A stretch of 64,000 bases of DNA from WHSW01 sp963828755 (GCA_963828755.1 CAWHFY010000007.1:31024-95023), one strand, 5' to 3'; shown: positions 45,255 through 53,925, counted from the stretch's first letter. Notes: a model not told the origin generated them from the sequence alone. Program-made: numbers and translations.

Positions 45255-45672
45255 ATGGCGGACGTCACCGTCAAACGGGTCGAGGACTTCGAGGCGATCT
45301 TCGGCGGCGGCTTTCGGCGCGCACGTGCCGGACTCGGGGTGAGCTCGTTCGGGCTCGCCGTCATGGACCTGCCGCCGAGCTTCTCCGAGTACCCGGACCA
45401 CGACCAGGCCCACGACCACCAGGAGGAGGTCTACACGCTGCTCAGCGGCCGGGCCCGGATCCGCGTCGGCGGCGAGGGCGGGGAGGAGTTCGACCTCGAG
45501 CCCGGGATCTGGATCCGGGTCGGGGCGGAGGAGCGCCGCAAGATCATCACCGGTCGACGAGCCCGCCCGGGTGCTGGCGATCGGCGGCTCGCCCGGCCGC
45601 GCGTACGAGCCGCCCGAGTTCACCGTCGAGGGCGGCACGCTGCCGCCGATGGACAAGCTCGAGCACCACTGA
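45255..45672 (+). CDS. Cupin-domain protein, tandem copy 2 (frame break)
   Basis: About 138 aa when corrected; a clear paralogue of the preceding gene starting four bases later. MADVTVKRVEDFEAIFGGGF, SFGLAVMDLPPSFSEYPDHD, DQAHDHQEEVYTLLSGRARI (cupin motif 1), EFDLEPGIWIRVGAEERRKI, then an extra base near 45553 and VLAIGGSPGRAYEPPEFTVE to MDKLEHH. The pair may form heterodimers. The location between FO synthase/alcohol dehydrogenase and convergent F420 genes gives no direct clue to ligand. Confidence 0.8.
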
Positions 45673-45690
45673 GCGGGCGCTCGCCGCGGG

Positions 45691-46459
45691 TCAGCGAAAC
45701 AGGTCGGCGTCGGGGGGTCGCTGCAGGGTCGCCGCTGCGCCCGGCCCGTCCTCGTCCAACCACAGGTGCCGGCAGCCGCGGACGAGCACCGCCGGGCGGC
45801 GGGAGTCCTTGGCCCGGGCGAGGTCGGCGGCGCCGGCGAGCTGATCGGCGGTCGCGATCGCCGTCGCCGCGAGCACCTGGCCGTGGGCGTCCGTGCGCCC
45901 GCGCCAGTCGTCGACGGCCACGAACTCCGGCGAGGCCGATCGCGACCTCGCTCTGGCCGAGCCGCCACGGCCGCCCAAAGCTGTCGGTGATCAGCACTCC
46001 GGGGCGCGCGCCGGTCGCACGCTCGAGCTCGTGCCGGATCCGCCGCGCGGACGCGTCGGCGTCGGTGGGCAGCAGGGCGACGCTCTCGGCGCCCGGCAGG
46101 TTGGAGCTGTCGATCCCGGCGTTCGCGCACACCCAGCCCGCCTTCGTCTCGACGATCAGCGCCGCCGGGGTAGCGCGGACGACGCGGCGCGATTCCGCGA
46201 GGACCAGCTCGACCAGGCGGGGGTCGCGGCCCGTCTCGGCGCCGAGCCGCCGGGCCTCCTCGCCGGGCTCGACGGGCGCCAGCTCGACCACGCGACCCTC
46301 GGCCTTCGAGACGACCTTCTGCGAGATCGCGATCAGGTCGCCGTCGGCCAGCGTCGCGCCGGAGGCGACCGCGGCGGCGGCGACCAGTTCGCCGACCCGA
46401 TCGCCCGCGGCCACCTCGGGCAGCGGCTCGAGCGCACGGATCTCCAGTCGCCCGCTCAT
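45691..46459 (-). CDS. cofE: F420-0:gamma-glutamyl ligase (frame break)
   Basis: About 256 aa. Adds gamma-linked glutamates to F420-0 using GTP. Seen: IRALEPLPEVAAGDRVGELV, GDLIAISQKVVSKAEGRVVE, CANAGIDSSNLPG and LITDSFGRPWRLGQSEVAIG, all diagnostic of CofE. An extra base near 45945 shifts into VAVDDWRGRTDAHGQVLAAT, and the C-terminus ends PPDADLFR at 45691. It is the stand-alone ligase, without the extra reductase-like domain of mycobacterial FbiB. The ATG overlaps the cofC stop (ATGA), so the two are coupled. Confidence 0.92.
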
Positions 46460-47143
46460 CCGGCTGGATCGGTCGCGATGGGCAGCCGCGCCAGAGCGGC
46501 AGCGGTCGACGGGGCACGGTCGGGCTCGTTGGCGAGCAGGCGCGCGAGGGCCGCGACGTCGTCCGGCGTGTCGAGGTCGAGCGCCAGGGAGGGCAGCGCC
46601 TCGGTGGCGGCGTCGTGGCCGGCGCGCTTGGCGCGGTCGAGGTGGCGGGCGCAGCTGTCCTGGCCCGAACGCCGGCCCGATCGCGTCGCCGGGGGCGAGG
46701 AGGAGCCCATTGGTGCCGGTGCCGTGGCGGTCCGGGATGACCGCGACTCGGCCCTCGGCCATCCGTCCGAGCGCCGCGTCGAGCTCGGCCGGGTCGAGCA
46801 GCGGGCAGTCGCCGGGCAGCAGCGCCGTGCACGAGGCGCCGAGCGCGAGCGCGCGGATGATTCCCAGGGTTGCGGCCTCCGAGTGCCCGCGGTCGTCGGG
46901 GTCGCGCAGCACCTCGAGCGGGGTCGTCGAGCGTTGCGCGTGGCGCAGCGCGATCCGCTCGGCGCGGCCCTCGCCGGTCACCACGATCACCCGCTCGACC
47001 AGTGCGGCCGCGTCGAGGGCGGTGAGCACGTCGGCCAGCATCGCCTTGACCAGGTCGGCGCGCTGCGGGCGGTCGAGGCGGTCGAGCAGGCGTTGCTTTG
47101 CCCGGCCGAAGCGCTTCACCGGGATGATCGCGGTCGCACGCAT
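46456..47143 (-). CDS. cofC: 2-phospho-L-lactate/PEP guanylyltransferase (frame break)
   Basis: About 229 aa. CofC/FbiD activates 2-phospholactate or PEP with GTP for F420 assembly. Seen: AIIPVKRFGRAKQRLLDRLD (nucleotide-binding start), VIVVTGEGRAERIALRHAQR, SCTALLPGDCPLLDPAELDA, and IPDRHGTGTNGLLLAPGDAI ('D..GtGTNaL'). After an extra base near 46665 it resumes as CARHLDRAKRAGHDAATEAL and ends TDPAG. The start lies ten bases after the cofD stop. In actinobacteria PEP is the usual substrate, but that cannot be told here. Confidence 0.9.
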
Positions 47144-47152
47144 CGGCGCCGC

Positions 47153-48172
47153 TCAGCCGAGCGAGGCGGCGAACTCGAGCGCGTGCTCGGCGAGCGCCCG
47201 CCGCCCTTCGGAGCCCTTCATCAGCGTCGGCACACGGATGGACGCGATCCCCTCGGGGTCGGGCCCGGGATCGTCCGCGTCGACGACCATCCCGTCGATC
47301 ACCCCCTCGTACAGGGAGGCGACGCCGGCGGCGTTGACCGGGCGACCGAGCGCCTCGACGAACGCCTCGGTCGGGCCCTTGACCGAGTGCCCGGCGACCA
47401 GCGGGCTGACCGCGATCACCGGCGCGCTGCTCGCCAGAACCGCCTCTCGCAGACCGGGCAGCGCCAGCAGCGGGCCGATCGAGATCACCGGGTTCGACGG
47501 GCCGATCACGACTGCGTCGGCGGCGGCAATCGCCTCGAGCGTCTCGGCGGTCGGCGTGGCGTTCTGGATCCCCTCGAGCTCGACCGACTCGATCGGGCCC
47601 TCGCCCTCGTCGATGATCAGGAACTCCTGCAGGCCGCGACGGCCCTTCGCCGTGGTGACGAAGGTCCGCACCGGCTCCTCGCACATCGGCAGCACCCGCG
47701 CTGTTACGCCGAGCGCCCGCGCGACCTGCGCCTGCGCTGCGGTCAGCGAGCCGCCCTCGGCCATGAACTCAGTCCGGTAGATCGAGGTGGCGAGGTCGAG
47801 GTCGGAGAGGCCGAACCACCCCGGGGCGCCGAGCTTGACGAGTCGTTCGTGGACCGCGAAGCGGTCGTCCTTGAGGCCCCAGCCGCGCTCCTGGTCGATC
47901 GCGTCGGCGAGCCAGTACGTGACGAGGTCGGGGTCGACGCTGACGTAGAGGCCGTGCACGACGACGTCGTCGCCCGTGTTGACGATCGCCGCGAGGCGGT
48001 CGCCGATCAGGTCCTGGATGCCCGCGGCGAGCTTGCCGCCGCCCGTGCCGCCGACCAGCAGCGCGACCTTGCCGGGGAGACTCAGATCGGCGCGGTTCGG
48101 CTTCGCTTCGCTCCGCCTCACATCAGGCGCCTCAACGGCGGCGCGGCTCGGCTTCGCTTCGCTCCGCCTCAC
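47153..48172 (-). CDS. cofD: 2-phospho-L-lactate transferase CofD, with repeat-encoded N-terminus
   Basis: CofD/FbiA joins the lactyl- or enolpyruvyl-phosphate group to FO. Core seen: VALLVGGTGGGKLAAGIQDL, AIVNTGDDVVVHGLYVSVDP, DLVTYWLADAIDQERGWGL, LKDDRFAVHERLVKLG and VVIGPSNPVISIGPLLALPG. The core begins near 48080. No ATG suits it: candidates are CTG 48085, GTG 48121 and GTG 48172. GTG 48172 overlaps the npdG stop (GTGA) and stays open through the dispersed repeat, adding RRSEAKPSRAAVEAPDV plus a second partial copy. I give that longest coupled form, about 339 aa. The extension may be untranslated if a later start is used. Confidence 0.85.
   Translation of the reverse strand: MRRSEAKPSRAAVEAPDVRRSEAKPNRADLSLPGKVALLVGGTGGGKLAAGIQDLIGDRLAAIVNTGDDVVVHGLYVSVDPDLVTYWLADAIDQERGWGLKDDRFAVHERLVKLGAPGWFGLSDLDLATSIYRTEFMAEGGSLTAAQAQVARALGVTARVLPMCEEPVRTFVTTAKGRRGLQEFLIIDEGEGPIESVELEGIQNATPTAETLEAIAAADAVVIGPSNPVISIGPLLALPGLREAVLASSAPVIAVSPLVAGHSVKGPTEAFVEALGRPVNAAGVASLYEGVIDGMVVDADDPGPDPEGIASIRVPTLMKGSEGRRALAEHALEFAASLG
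48088..48171 (-). repeat. Dispersed repeat family, locus B: 50-bp unit plus partial unit
   Basis: One 50-bp unit (48122-48171) and a 33-bp partial unit (48088-48120), separated by one base, minus-strand orientation. The TGA that opens the full unit is the npdG stop. It shares TGAGGCGGAGC, GCGAAGCCGAGCCGCG and CCGTTGAGGCGCCTGAT with locus A, but lacks four bases, so the unit plus linker is 51 bp and stays in frame. Confidence 0.95.
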
Positions 48173-48862
48173 TCCCAATGGTCGCCGTCCGGAAGCCCGT
48201 TGATGCGGATCCCGGCGTGGGTCTTGTAGCGGGCGTTGATCGAGATCAGCATCGGGGTCAGCTGCTCGACGATCCGCGCCATCTCGAGCGGGCCGGCGTT
48301 GACCGCGCGCAGCCCGGCGATCTCCTCGATCAGGCGGGCGACCTTGGCCTTGTCGGCCTTGCGGTCGCCGCACAGGAGCACGTCCTCGTCGAGGTCGACA
48401 CCGACGTCGGCGAGGTTCGGGGCGCTGACCGTGTGGAGGGCGGCGACGACCGTGACACCGTCCGGCACCATCTCCTGGGCCTGCTGGGCGGCCGATCCCT
48501 GCCAGACGCCGAGCGAGCGAGTCGCCTTGCCGCTGACCGCGGCGGCGAGCGGGACGGTGCAGTCGACCAGCAGCTGGCCGGGCTCGAGCGCCTCGCGCAG
48601 GTTGTTGAGGTTCTCCGACTGGGCGCGGAACGGGACCGTGAGGACGACGACCGAGCCCTGCTTCGCCGCCTGTTCGTTGGCGAGGCCCTCGATCTCCGCA
48701 GTCCGGGGCGAGCTCGGAGAGCTTGCGAGCGGTCTCAGCGGCGCGCTCGGCGCTGCGCGAGCCGATCACGACCGCCTGCCCGGCGCGGGCCCAGCGGAGC
48801 GCGAGCCCGTAGCCGAGCGCGCCGGTGCCGCCGATGATCGGGATCGCTTCGCCGCTCGCCAC
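48169..48862 (-). CDS. npdG: F420H2:NADP+ oxidoreductase (frame break)
   Basis: About 231 aa. Transfers hydride between F420H2 and NADP+. Seen: IPIIGGTGALGYGLALRWAR (nucleotide loop), VVIGSRSAERAAETARKL, then after an extra base near 48700 VVVLTVPFRAQ, LLVDCTVPLAA, GVTVVAALHTVSAPNLADVG, VDLDEDVLLCGDRKADKAKV and MLISINARYKTHAGIRINGL. The GTG at 48862 is the likely start. Its stop is the first TGA of the dispersed repeat. First gene of the minus-strand F420 group npdG-cofD-cofC-cofE. Confidence 0.9.
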
Positions 48863-48909
48863 GGCGCGGGAGTGTATGCGAGGCGGAGTGCGCATATGCT
48901 CTCGCTCGC

Positions 48910-49648
48910 ATGCGGCTCGAGGGACAGAAGGCGCTGGTCACCGGGGGCGCCAGCGGGATCGGCGCGGCCACCGCAGCGCGGCTCGCTGCCGAGGGCGCGG
49001 ACGTCGTGATCGGCGATCTGAGCGCGGACAAGGGCGCCGACCTCGCCGCCGAGATCGGCGCCTTCTCGGTCGAACTCGATGTCACCGACCCGGAGTCGCC
49101 GCGGCGGCGTGGTCGCCGAGCACGGGCCGTTCTCGATCTTGGTCAACAACGCAGGCACGGACGAGTTCGGCTTCTTCGTCGACACGGATCCGGGCCAGTG
49201 GCAGCGGGTGACCGCGGTCAACCTCTTCGGCGTCTTCGCCTGCACCCACGCGGTGCTGCCGGGGATGCAGGAGGCCAAGTACGGCCGCATCGTGAGCCTG
49301 GCCTCGGAGGCGGGGCGGATCGGCTCGAAGGGCTCGGCCGTGTACTCGGCCGCCAAGGGCGGGGTGATCTCGTTCATGAAGGTGATGGCCCGTGAGGGCG
49401 CGCGCTTCGGGATCACCGCGAACTCGATCGCCCCGGGCCCGATCGAGACGCCGCTGCTGATGGGGGCGCTCGAGTTCGGCGAGATCGGCCGCAAGATCGT
49501 CGACAACATGAAGGCCGGGACGCAGCTGCGCCGCCTCGGACAGCCCGAGGAGGTCGCCGCCGTGGTCGCCTTCCTCGCGTCGGACGACTCCTCCTATGTG
49601 ACCGGTGAGACGATCGGCGTCTCCGGCGGCATGGGCATGGTCGGCTAG
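48910..49648 (+). CDS. Short-chain dehydrogenase/reductase, BadH-like (frame break)
   Basis: About 246 aa. Classical NAD(P) SDR. Seen: KALVTGGASGIGAATAARLA, FSVELDVTDPES, NNAGTDEFGFF, VSLASEAGRI (catalytic Ser), YSAAKGG (Y-x-x-x-K), NSIAPGPIETPLLMG and YVTGETIGVSGGMGM. The style is that of 3-oxoacyl reductases and 2-hydroxycyclohexanecarboxyl-CoA dehydrogenase, so a CoA-ester substrate fits its neighbours. A +1 indel near 49100 breaks the frame. It lies 47 bp from the divergent npdG start and is followed with no gap by a thioesterase. Confidence 0.88.
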
Positions 49649-50020
49649 GTGCTCGAACCCGGAGCCGAGCGCATTGAGGAGTTCGTGGTCGAGGACCGGC
49701 TGGTCACCGACGTCGGCGGCACGATCGGGGTTCGCGTCCTCTCGACCCCCGGGATGATCGCGATGATGGAGCGCTGCTCCTCCGTGCTCGCCTACGAGAA
49801 CCTGCCGGAGGGCAAGGCCACGGTCGGATTCGAGGTCTGCGTCAAGCACGTCGCGGGCGCGTTCGAGGGCGCGGCGTGCGAGGTCCGGGCGACCCTGCGC
49901 GAGATCGCCGACGAGCGCAAGCTGCGCTTCGACGTCGAGGTGACCGAGGGCGAGCGGACGATCGGCGTCGGCACCCACGAGCGCCGCGTGATCGGCGTCG
50001 GCGGCGTCAAGGACGACTGA
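49649..50020 (+). CDS. Hotdog thioesterase, fluoroacetyl-CoA thioesterase (FlK)-like
   Basis: 123 aa. Hotdog domain of the FlK-like group: RLVTDVGGTIGVRVLSTPGM, IAMMERCSSVLAYENLPEGK, TVGFEVCVKHVAGAFEGAAC and RKLRFDVEVTEGERTIGVGT, ending HERRVIGVGG. The 'hstPgmia.mE.a...l.....g..tvG..v.v.H.a' pattern with a GTHERR-type strand marks it. Members hydrolyse short acyl-CoAs; fluoroacetyl-CoA itself is not implied. Its GTG follows the SDR stop by zero bases. Confidence 0.85.
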   Translation: MLEPGAERIEEFVVEDRLVTDVGGTIGVRVLSTPGMIAMMERCSSVLAYENLPEGKATVGFEVCVKHVAGAFEGAACEVRATLREIADERKLRFDVEVTEGERTIGVGTHERRVIGVGGVKDD

Positions 50021-50059
50021 GCCGCGATTAGTTTCGATCCCGGCGTCGGTCTGAGGGGC

Positions 50060-50702
50060 ATGACGAAACTGAAGCTGGACATCTCGGTATCGCTCGACGG
50101 CTACGTCGCCGGGCCCAACCCCTCCCTCGACGACCCGCTCGGCGAGCGCGGCATGGAACTGCACGAGTGGATCTTCGGGCTCGAGGCGTGGCGCGAGGCG
50201 CACGGGCTTGAGGGCGGAGACCGCGGGGCGGACAACGAGATGGTCGCCGCGATGAACGCCAACGTCGGCGCGATCATCCTCGGCCGCAAGATGTTCAGCG
50301 GCGGCTCCGGGCCGTGGGACGACGACCCGAACGCCGGTGGCTGGTGGGGCGAGGAGTCGCCGTGGGCGTACCCGGCGTTCGTGCTCACGCACCACGCTCG
50401 CGACCCCGTCGACAAAGGGCCCGGGGCGCACCTGGAACTTCGTCACGGGCGGGATCGAGGACGCGCTCGCGCGGGCGCGCGAGGCCGCCGGCGAGCGCGA
50501 GGTGCTGATCGGTGGCGGCGCCGACGTCGCCCGTCAGTACCTCAACGCCGGGCACGTCGACACGGTCCAGCTCCACATCGCGCCGGTCGTGCTGGGCGCC
50601 GGGACCAGGCTGCTCGACGGCGTCGACCCGGGCCTGAACCTCACGATCGCCGACGCCGTCCACTCACCGACCGTCACGCACATCCGCTACGACGTCGCGT
50701 AG
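50060..50702 (+). CDS. RibD C-terminal/dihydrofolate-reductase-like protein (frame break)
   Basis: About 214 aa. DHFR-like fold of the RibD C-terminal family: KLKLDISVSLDGYVAGPNPS, NVGAIILGRKMFSGGSGPWD, AFVLTHHARDPV, then after +1 near 50430 RTWNFVTGGIEDALARAREA, EVLIGGGADVARQYLNAGHV and VQLHIAPVVLGAGTRLLDGV. Such stand-alone proteins are common in actinobacteria and presumably reduce an NAD(P)H-linked substrate, unknown here. The ATG at 50060 is 40 bp after the thioesterase stop. Confidence 0.88.
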
Positions 50703-50759
50703 GCGGCGGAACCCCGGTGGCTTGAAGCCTGCGGTCGCCCGCCGCATAACCTCTGTGCG

Positions 50760-51686
50760 GTGAGCGACTTTCCGAGCAACGCGCGGATCCGGGAGGTGGG
50801 GCCGCGGGACGGTTTTCAGAACGAGCCGGAGGTGATCGCGACCGTCGACAAGGTGCGGCTGATCGCGATGCTCGGCGCCGCCGGGCTCAGGCGGATCGAG
50901 CTGACCTCGTTCGTCCGCGCCGACGTGATCCCGCAGCTCGCGGACGCCGAGGAGGTGCTCGATTCGTACGAGCGCCTCGACGGGGTCGCCTACTCGGTCC
51001 TGATCCCGAACGAGCGCGGGCTCGAGCGAGCGCTCGCCCTCCGGGAGCGCTTCGACGAGGTCAACCTCTTCCTCTCCGCGTCGGAGACCCACAACCGCAA
51101 GAACGTCAACCGCACGGTCGCCGAGTCGCTCGCCGGCCTCGAGCGGGTGATCGAGCGCTCGATCGCCGAGGGACTGCGCTGCGAGGGCGTGATCTCGACC
51201 AGCTTCGGCTGCCCCTACGAGGGCGAGGTGCCGGTCGACCGCGTGCTCGAGATCGCTGAGCGCCTGGCCGCGGCCGGATGCGAGGAGATCGCCTTCGGCG
51301 ACACGACCGGGATGGCGAACCCGCGCCAGGTCGGCGAGTTCTTCGCCGCCGCGCGCGAGCGCCTCGACCGCGTGGAGCTGACCGCCCACTTCCACAACAC
51401 GCGCGGCCAGGGGCTCGCGAACGTGCTCGCGGCGCTCGAGCGGGGGATCGACTCGTTCGAGTCCGCGTTCGGCGAGCTCGGCGGCTGCCCGGTGCCGCCG
51501 GGGGCGACCGGGAACATCTCGACCGAGGACCTGGTGTCGATGCTCGAGGAGATGGGTGTCGCCACCGGCGTCGATCTCGAACGGCTGATCGCCGCCTCGA
51601 GCTCGGTGCAGCAGCTGCTCGGCCGCCCGCTCGGCGCCCATGTGCTGACCGCCGGCCCGGTCGAGTGGAGCCCGAGCAATCAATGA
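50760..51686 (+). CDS. Hydroxymethylglutaryl-CoA lyase
   Basis: 308 aa with a GTG start. Cleaves 3-hydroxy-3-methylglutaryl-CoA to acetyl-CoA and acetoacetate, the last step of leucine breakdown. Seen: REVGPRDGFQNEPEVI (metal site), ELTSFVRADVIPQLADAEEV, SASETHNRKNVN, EIAFGDTTGMANP, AHFHNTRGQGLAN (H-x-H) and the signature GGCPVPPGATGNISTED with the catalytic cysteine. Acetoacetate could be reactivated by the acetoacetyl-CoA synthetase encoded near 62-64 kb. Confidence 0.92.
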   Translation: MSDFPSNARIREVGPRDGFQNEPEVIATVDKVRLIAMLGAAGLRRIELTSFVRADVIPQLADAEEVLDSYERLDGVAYSVLIPNERGLERALALRERFDEVNLFLSASETHNRKNVNRTVAESLAGLERVIERSIAEGLRCEGVISTSFGCPYEGEVPVDRVLEIAERLAAAGCEEIAFGDTTGMANPRQVGEFFAAARERLDRVELTAHFHNTRGQGLANVLAALERGIDSFESAFGELGGCPVPPGATGNISTEDLVSMLEEMGVATGVDLERLIAASSSVQQLLGRPLGAHVLTAGPVEWSPSNQ

Positions 51687-51721
51687 CCCGTCACCAACCC
51701 CTGACTCGAGGAGCTATCTGA

Positions 51722-51763
51722 ATGGCAAAGCGCACCGCGATCGACGCGACCCTGGAGGCCTGA
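51722..51763 (+). CDS. Possible 13-residue leader peptide
   Basis: ATG-to-TGA frame encoding MAKRTAIDATLEA. GAGGAGC lies about eight bases before it, and the stop ends one base before the ATG of the next gene (TGAGATG), so reinitiation is plausible. No regulatory hairpin is obvious. It may instead be chance or a gene remnant. Confidence 0.3.
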   Translation: MAKRTAIDATLEA

Positions 51764-51764
51764 G

Positions 51765-52235
51765 ATGCGCAGCGACGCCTTCCGGGCGGCCGCCGAGGCG
51801 AAGGACTTCGTCGCCGCCGAGGACCTGTTCGCCGAGGACGTCACCTTCCGCAGCCCGGTCGTCTACAAGCCGTACGAGGGCCGCGACCAGATCAAGCTCC
51901 TGCTGGGGGCGGTGGTCCAGGTGTTCGAGGACTTCCGCTACCTCGAGCAGGTCGAGACCGGCGACGCCGCGGTCCTGATGTTCGAGGCCCGGGTTGGCGA
52001 CAAGCAGCTGCAGGGGGTCGACATCCTCAAGTTCAACGACGATGGTCGGATCGCCGAGATGACCGTGATGGTGCGGCCGATGAGCGGTATGCACGCGCTC
52101 GCCGAGGCGATGCAGAAGATGCTCGAGGCGGCCGGACCGCGGCGACGCCCGCCGGCTCCACGCGCGCCCTGTAGGCTCCGCCGCCGCTCGCCCCACGACC
52201 GGAGGAACCCAGACAAATGGAGATCGCGAAGGTAG
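51765..52235 (+). CDS. SnoaL/NTF2-like protein
   Basis: 156 aa as given, but probably ~125-135 aa in life. Core: FRAAAEAKDFVAAEDLFAED, FRSPVVYKPYEGRDQIKLLL, GAVVQVFEDFRYLEQVETGD, LQGVDILKFNDDGRIAEMTV and MVRPMSGMHALAEAMQKMLE, the ordinary SnoaL order. The final 25 residues are Arg/Pro-rich and overlap the next start, which suggests an indel near 52140 and an earlier stop. Function unknown. Confidence 0.78.
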   Translation: MRSDAFRAAAEAKDFVAAEDLFAEDVTFRSPVVYKPYEGRDQIKLLLGAVVQVFEDFRYLEQVETGDAAVLMFEARVGDKQLQGVDILKFNDDGRIAEMTVMVRPMSGMHALAEAMQKMLEAAGPRRRPPAPRAPCRLRRRSPHDRRNPDKWRSRR

Positions 52236-53101
52236 GAGTACTCGGCTGCGGATTGATGGGCCACGGGATCGCCCAGATCTGCGCCCAGGCAGGTTGGGAC
52301 GTCGCCGTGGTCGAGGCCGACCAGGGCAACCTCGACAAGGGCCTCGCCAAGATCGAGAAGCAGCTCGGCCGCGCGGTCGAGAGGGGCAAGCTCGAGCAGG
52401 CGGACGCCGACGCGGTCCGGGGACGAATCACCGCCTCGCTCGACTACGCAGACCTCGCCGACTGCGACCTGGTGATCGAGGCGATCACCGAGGATCTCGA
52501 CCGCAAGCTCGAGATGTGGAAGCAGGTCGACGAGATCGTCAAGCCCGACGCCTTCTTCGCCACCAACACCTCATCGCTCGCGGTCGCCGATCAGGCCGCC
52601 GTCACCGGGCGCGGCGAGAGGTTCCTCGGGCTGCATTTCTTCAACCCGGCCCAGGTGATGCCGCTGCTCGAGGTCGTCCGCGCCGAGGACACCGATGACG
52701 CCGCCTACGACCTCGGCTTCGAGCTCGGGGAGAAGCTCGGCAAGACGACCGTCGCCGCCGGCGACAACCGCGGCTTCATCGTCAACCGGCTGCTGGTCCC
52801 CTACATGCTCGACGCGATCCGCGCCCACGAGCAGGGAGTCGGCTCGGTCGAGGACATCGACCGGGGGATGATGGCCGGCGCCAGCCACCCGATGGGCCCG
52901 CTGACGCTCGCCGACTTCGTCGGGCTCGACACCCTCGCCTCGATCGCCGACGTGATGGTGGACTTCTACGGCGAGGACCGCTTCGCGCAGCCTGAGACGC
53001 TGCGCAAGCTGGTGCAGGCCGGGCATTTCGGCCGGAAGTCCGGCCGCGGCTTCTACGACTACTCGGGTGAAAAGCCCGTCGCAGTCGACGCGTCGGCCTG
53101 A
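52217..53101 (+). CDS. hbd: 3-hydroxybutyryl-CoA dehydrogenase
   Basis: 294 aa, standard length. NAD(P)-dependent oxidation of 3-hydroxyacyl-CoA, run in reverse to make 3-hydroxybutyryl-CoA from acetoacetyl-CoA. Seen: VGVLGCGLMGHGIAQICAQA (nucleotide loop), CDLVIEAITEDLDRKLEMWK, ATNTSSLAVADQAAVTGRGE, LGLHFFNPAQVMPLLEVV (catalytic His and Glu), GFIVNRLLVPYMLDAIRAHE and ADFVGLDTLASIADVM. It can supply hydroxybutyryl-CoA toward crotonyl-CoA, the substrate of ccr, or work in fatty-acid or amino-acid breakdown. Confidence 0.94.
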   Translation: MEIAKVGVLGCGLMGHGIAQICAQAGWDVAVVEADQGNLDKGLAKIEKQLGRAVERGKLEQADADAVRGRITASLDYADLADCDLVIEAITEDLDRKLEMWKQVDEIVKPDAFFATNTSSLAVADQAAVTGRGERFLGLHFFNPAQVMPLLEVVRAEDTDDAAYDLGFELGEKLGKTTVAAGDNRGFIVNRLLVPYMLDAIRAHEQGVGSVEDIDRGMMAGASHPMGPLTLADFVGLDTLASIADVMVDFYGEDRFAQPETLRKLVQAGHFGRKSGRGFYDYSGEKPVAVDASA

Positions 53102-53158
53102 CCGGCGGGCAACCCTTCTCGCTACCCTCGGGCCGAACCCGACCAGCGGAGGCAGGCC

Positions 53159-53914
53159 GTGGACGAGCACTCGATCGAGCGCATACGCAACGCCAACTTC
53201 TCGCACTCGGTTCGCGGTTATGACCGCGCCGAGGTCGACCGATTCCTCGCCGAGCTCGCCGACTGGCTCGAGACCGGTGGCGGCGAGCACGCCGCCTCGC
53301 TCGAGGCGGTCCGGGGAGAGCTCGAGCGCGTCGGGGAGCAGACCGCCGGAATCCTGACCGAGGCCCACGCGGCCGCCGAGGCGATTCGCGCGGACGCGGC
53401 CGCCCAGGTGCGCCAACAGCTCGTCGACGCGAACGTGACCGCCGAGTCGATCCGCGCCGAGGCGGGGGAGTGGGCTGGAGACGCGCGCGACGAGGCCGAC
53501 GCCTATGCGCGCACGGTGCGGACCGAGGCCGACACCTACTCCGACCAGACTCGGTCCGAGACCGATTCGGAGCTCGAGGATGAGCGGGCCCGGGCGACCA
53601 AGGAGGCGGAGCGGATCGTCGCCGATGCCGCTCGCCGCAAGGCCGATATCGAATCGGTGATCTCCGACCTCGAGCAGCGGCGCGACGCCGTGCTCGCCGA
53701 GCTCGACCGGCTCGCCAGCGGCATCGCCGGGACCGCGACGGAGCATCGTCCGGCGGCCGGAGACGACGCTGAGCCCGAGGCGGGCGCCGACGACGATGCC
53801 GGCGACGACGCGGAAGCCGAGGCCGAGGAGCCCGAGGCGGACGGTCCCTCGACCGAGGAGCGCCTCGCGCAGGAGACCCAGGAGACCGCGATCCTCGCCC
53901 GCGACGGGGACTGA
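53159..53914 (+). CDS. DivIVA-domain coiled-coil protein
   Basis: 251 aa with a GTG start. N-terminal DivIVA-like segment: RIRNANFSHSVRGYDRAEVD and RFLAELADWLETG, the 'F...rGYd..eVd.fl..l' signature that binds curved membrane in the family. The middle is one long acidic/Ala-rich coiled coil, and the C-terminus is a disordered acidic tail (EAEAEEPEADGPSTEERL). Members act in polar growth, septation or as scaffold. It stands between hydroxybutyryl-CoA dehydrogenase and a carboxylase subunit, which gives no functional hint. Confidence 0.88.
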   Translation: MDEHSIERIRNANFSHSVRGYDRAEVDRFLAELADWLETGGGEHAASLEAVRGELERVGEQTAGILTEAHAAAEAIRADAAAQVRQQLVDANVTAESIRAEAGEWAGDARDEADAYARTVRTEADTYSDQTRSETDSELEDERARATKEAERIVADAARRKADIESVISDLEQRRDAVLAELDRLASGIAGTATEHRPAAGDDAEPEAGADDDAGDDAEAEAEEPEADGPSTEERLAQETQETAILARDGD

Positions 53915-53925
53915 CCGAGCTCGAC

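Noticed and set aside
44628..47684. Very long antisense frames across the F420 genes (up to ~1,000 codons)
   Set aside because: Low-complexity Arg/Ala/Gly-rich translations antisense or out of frame to recognised CofC/CofE/cupin genes; normal for very high GC DNA.
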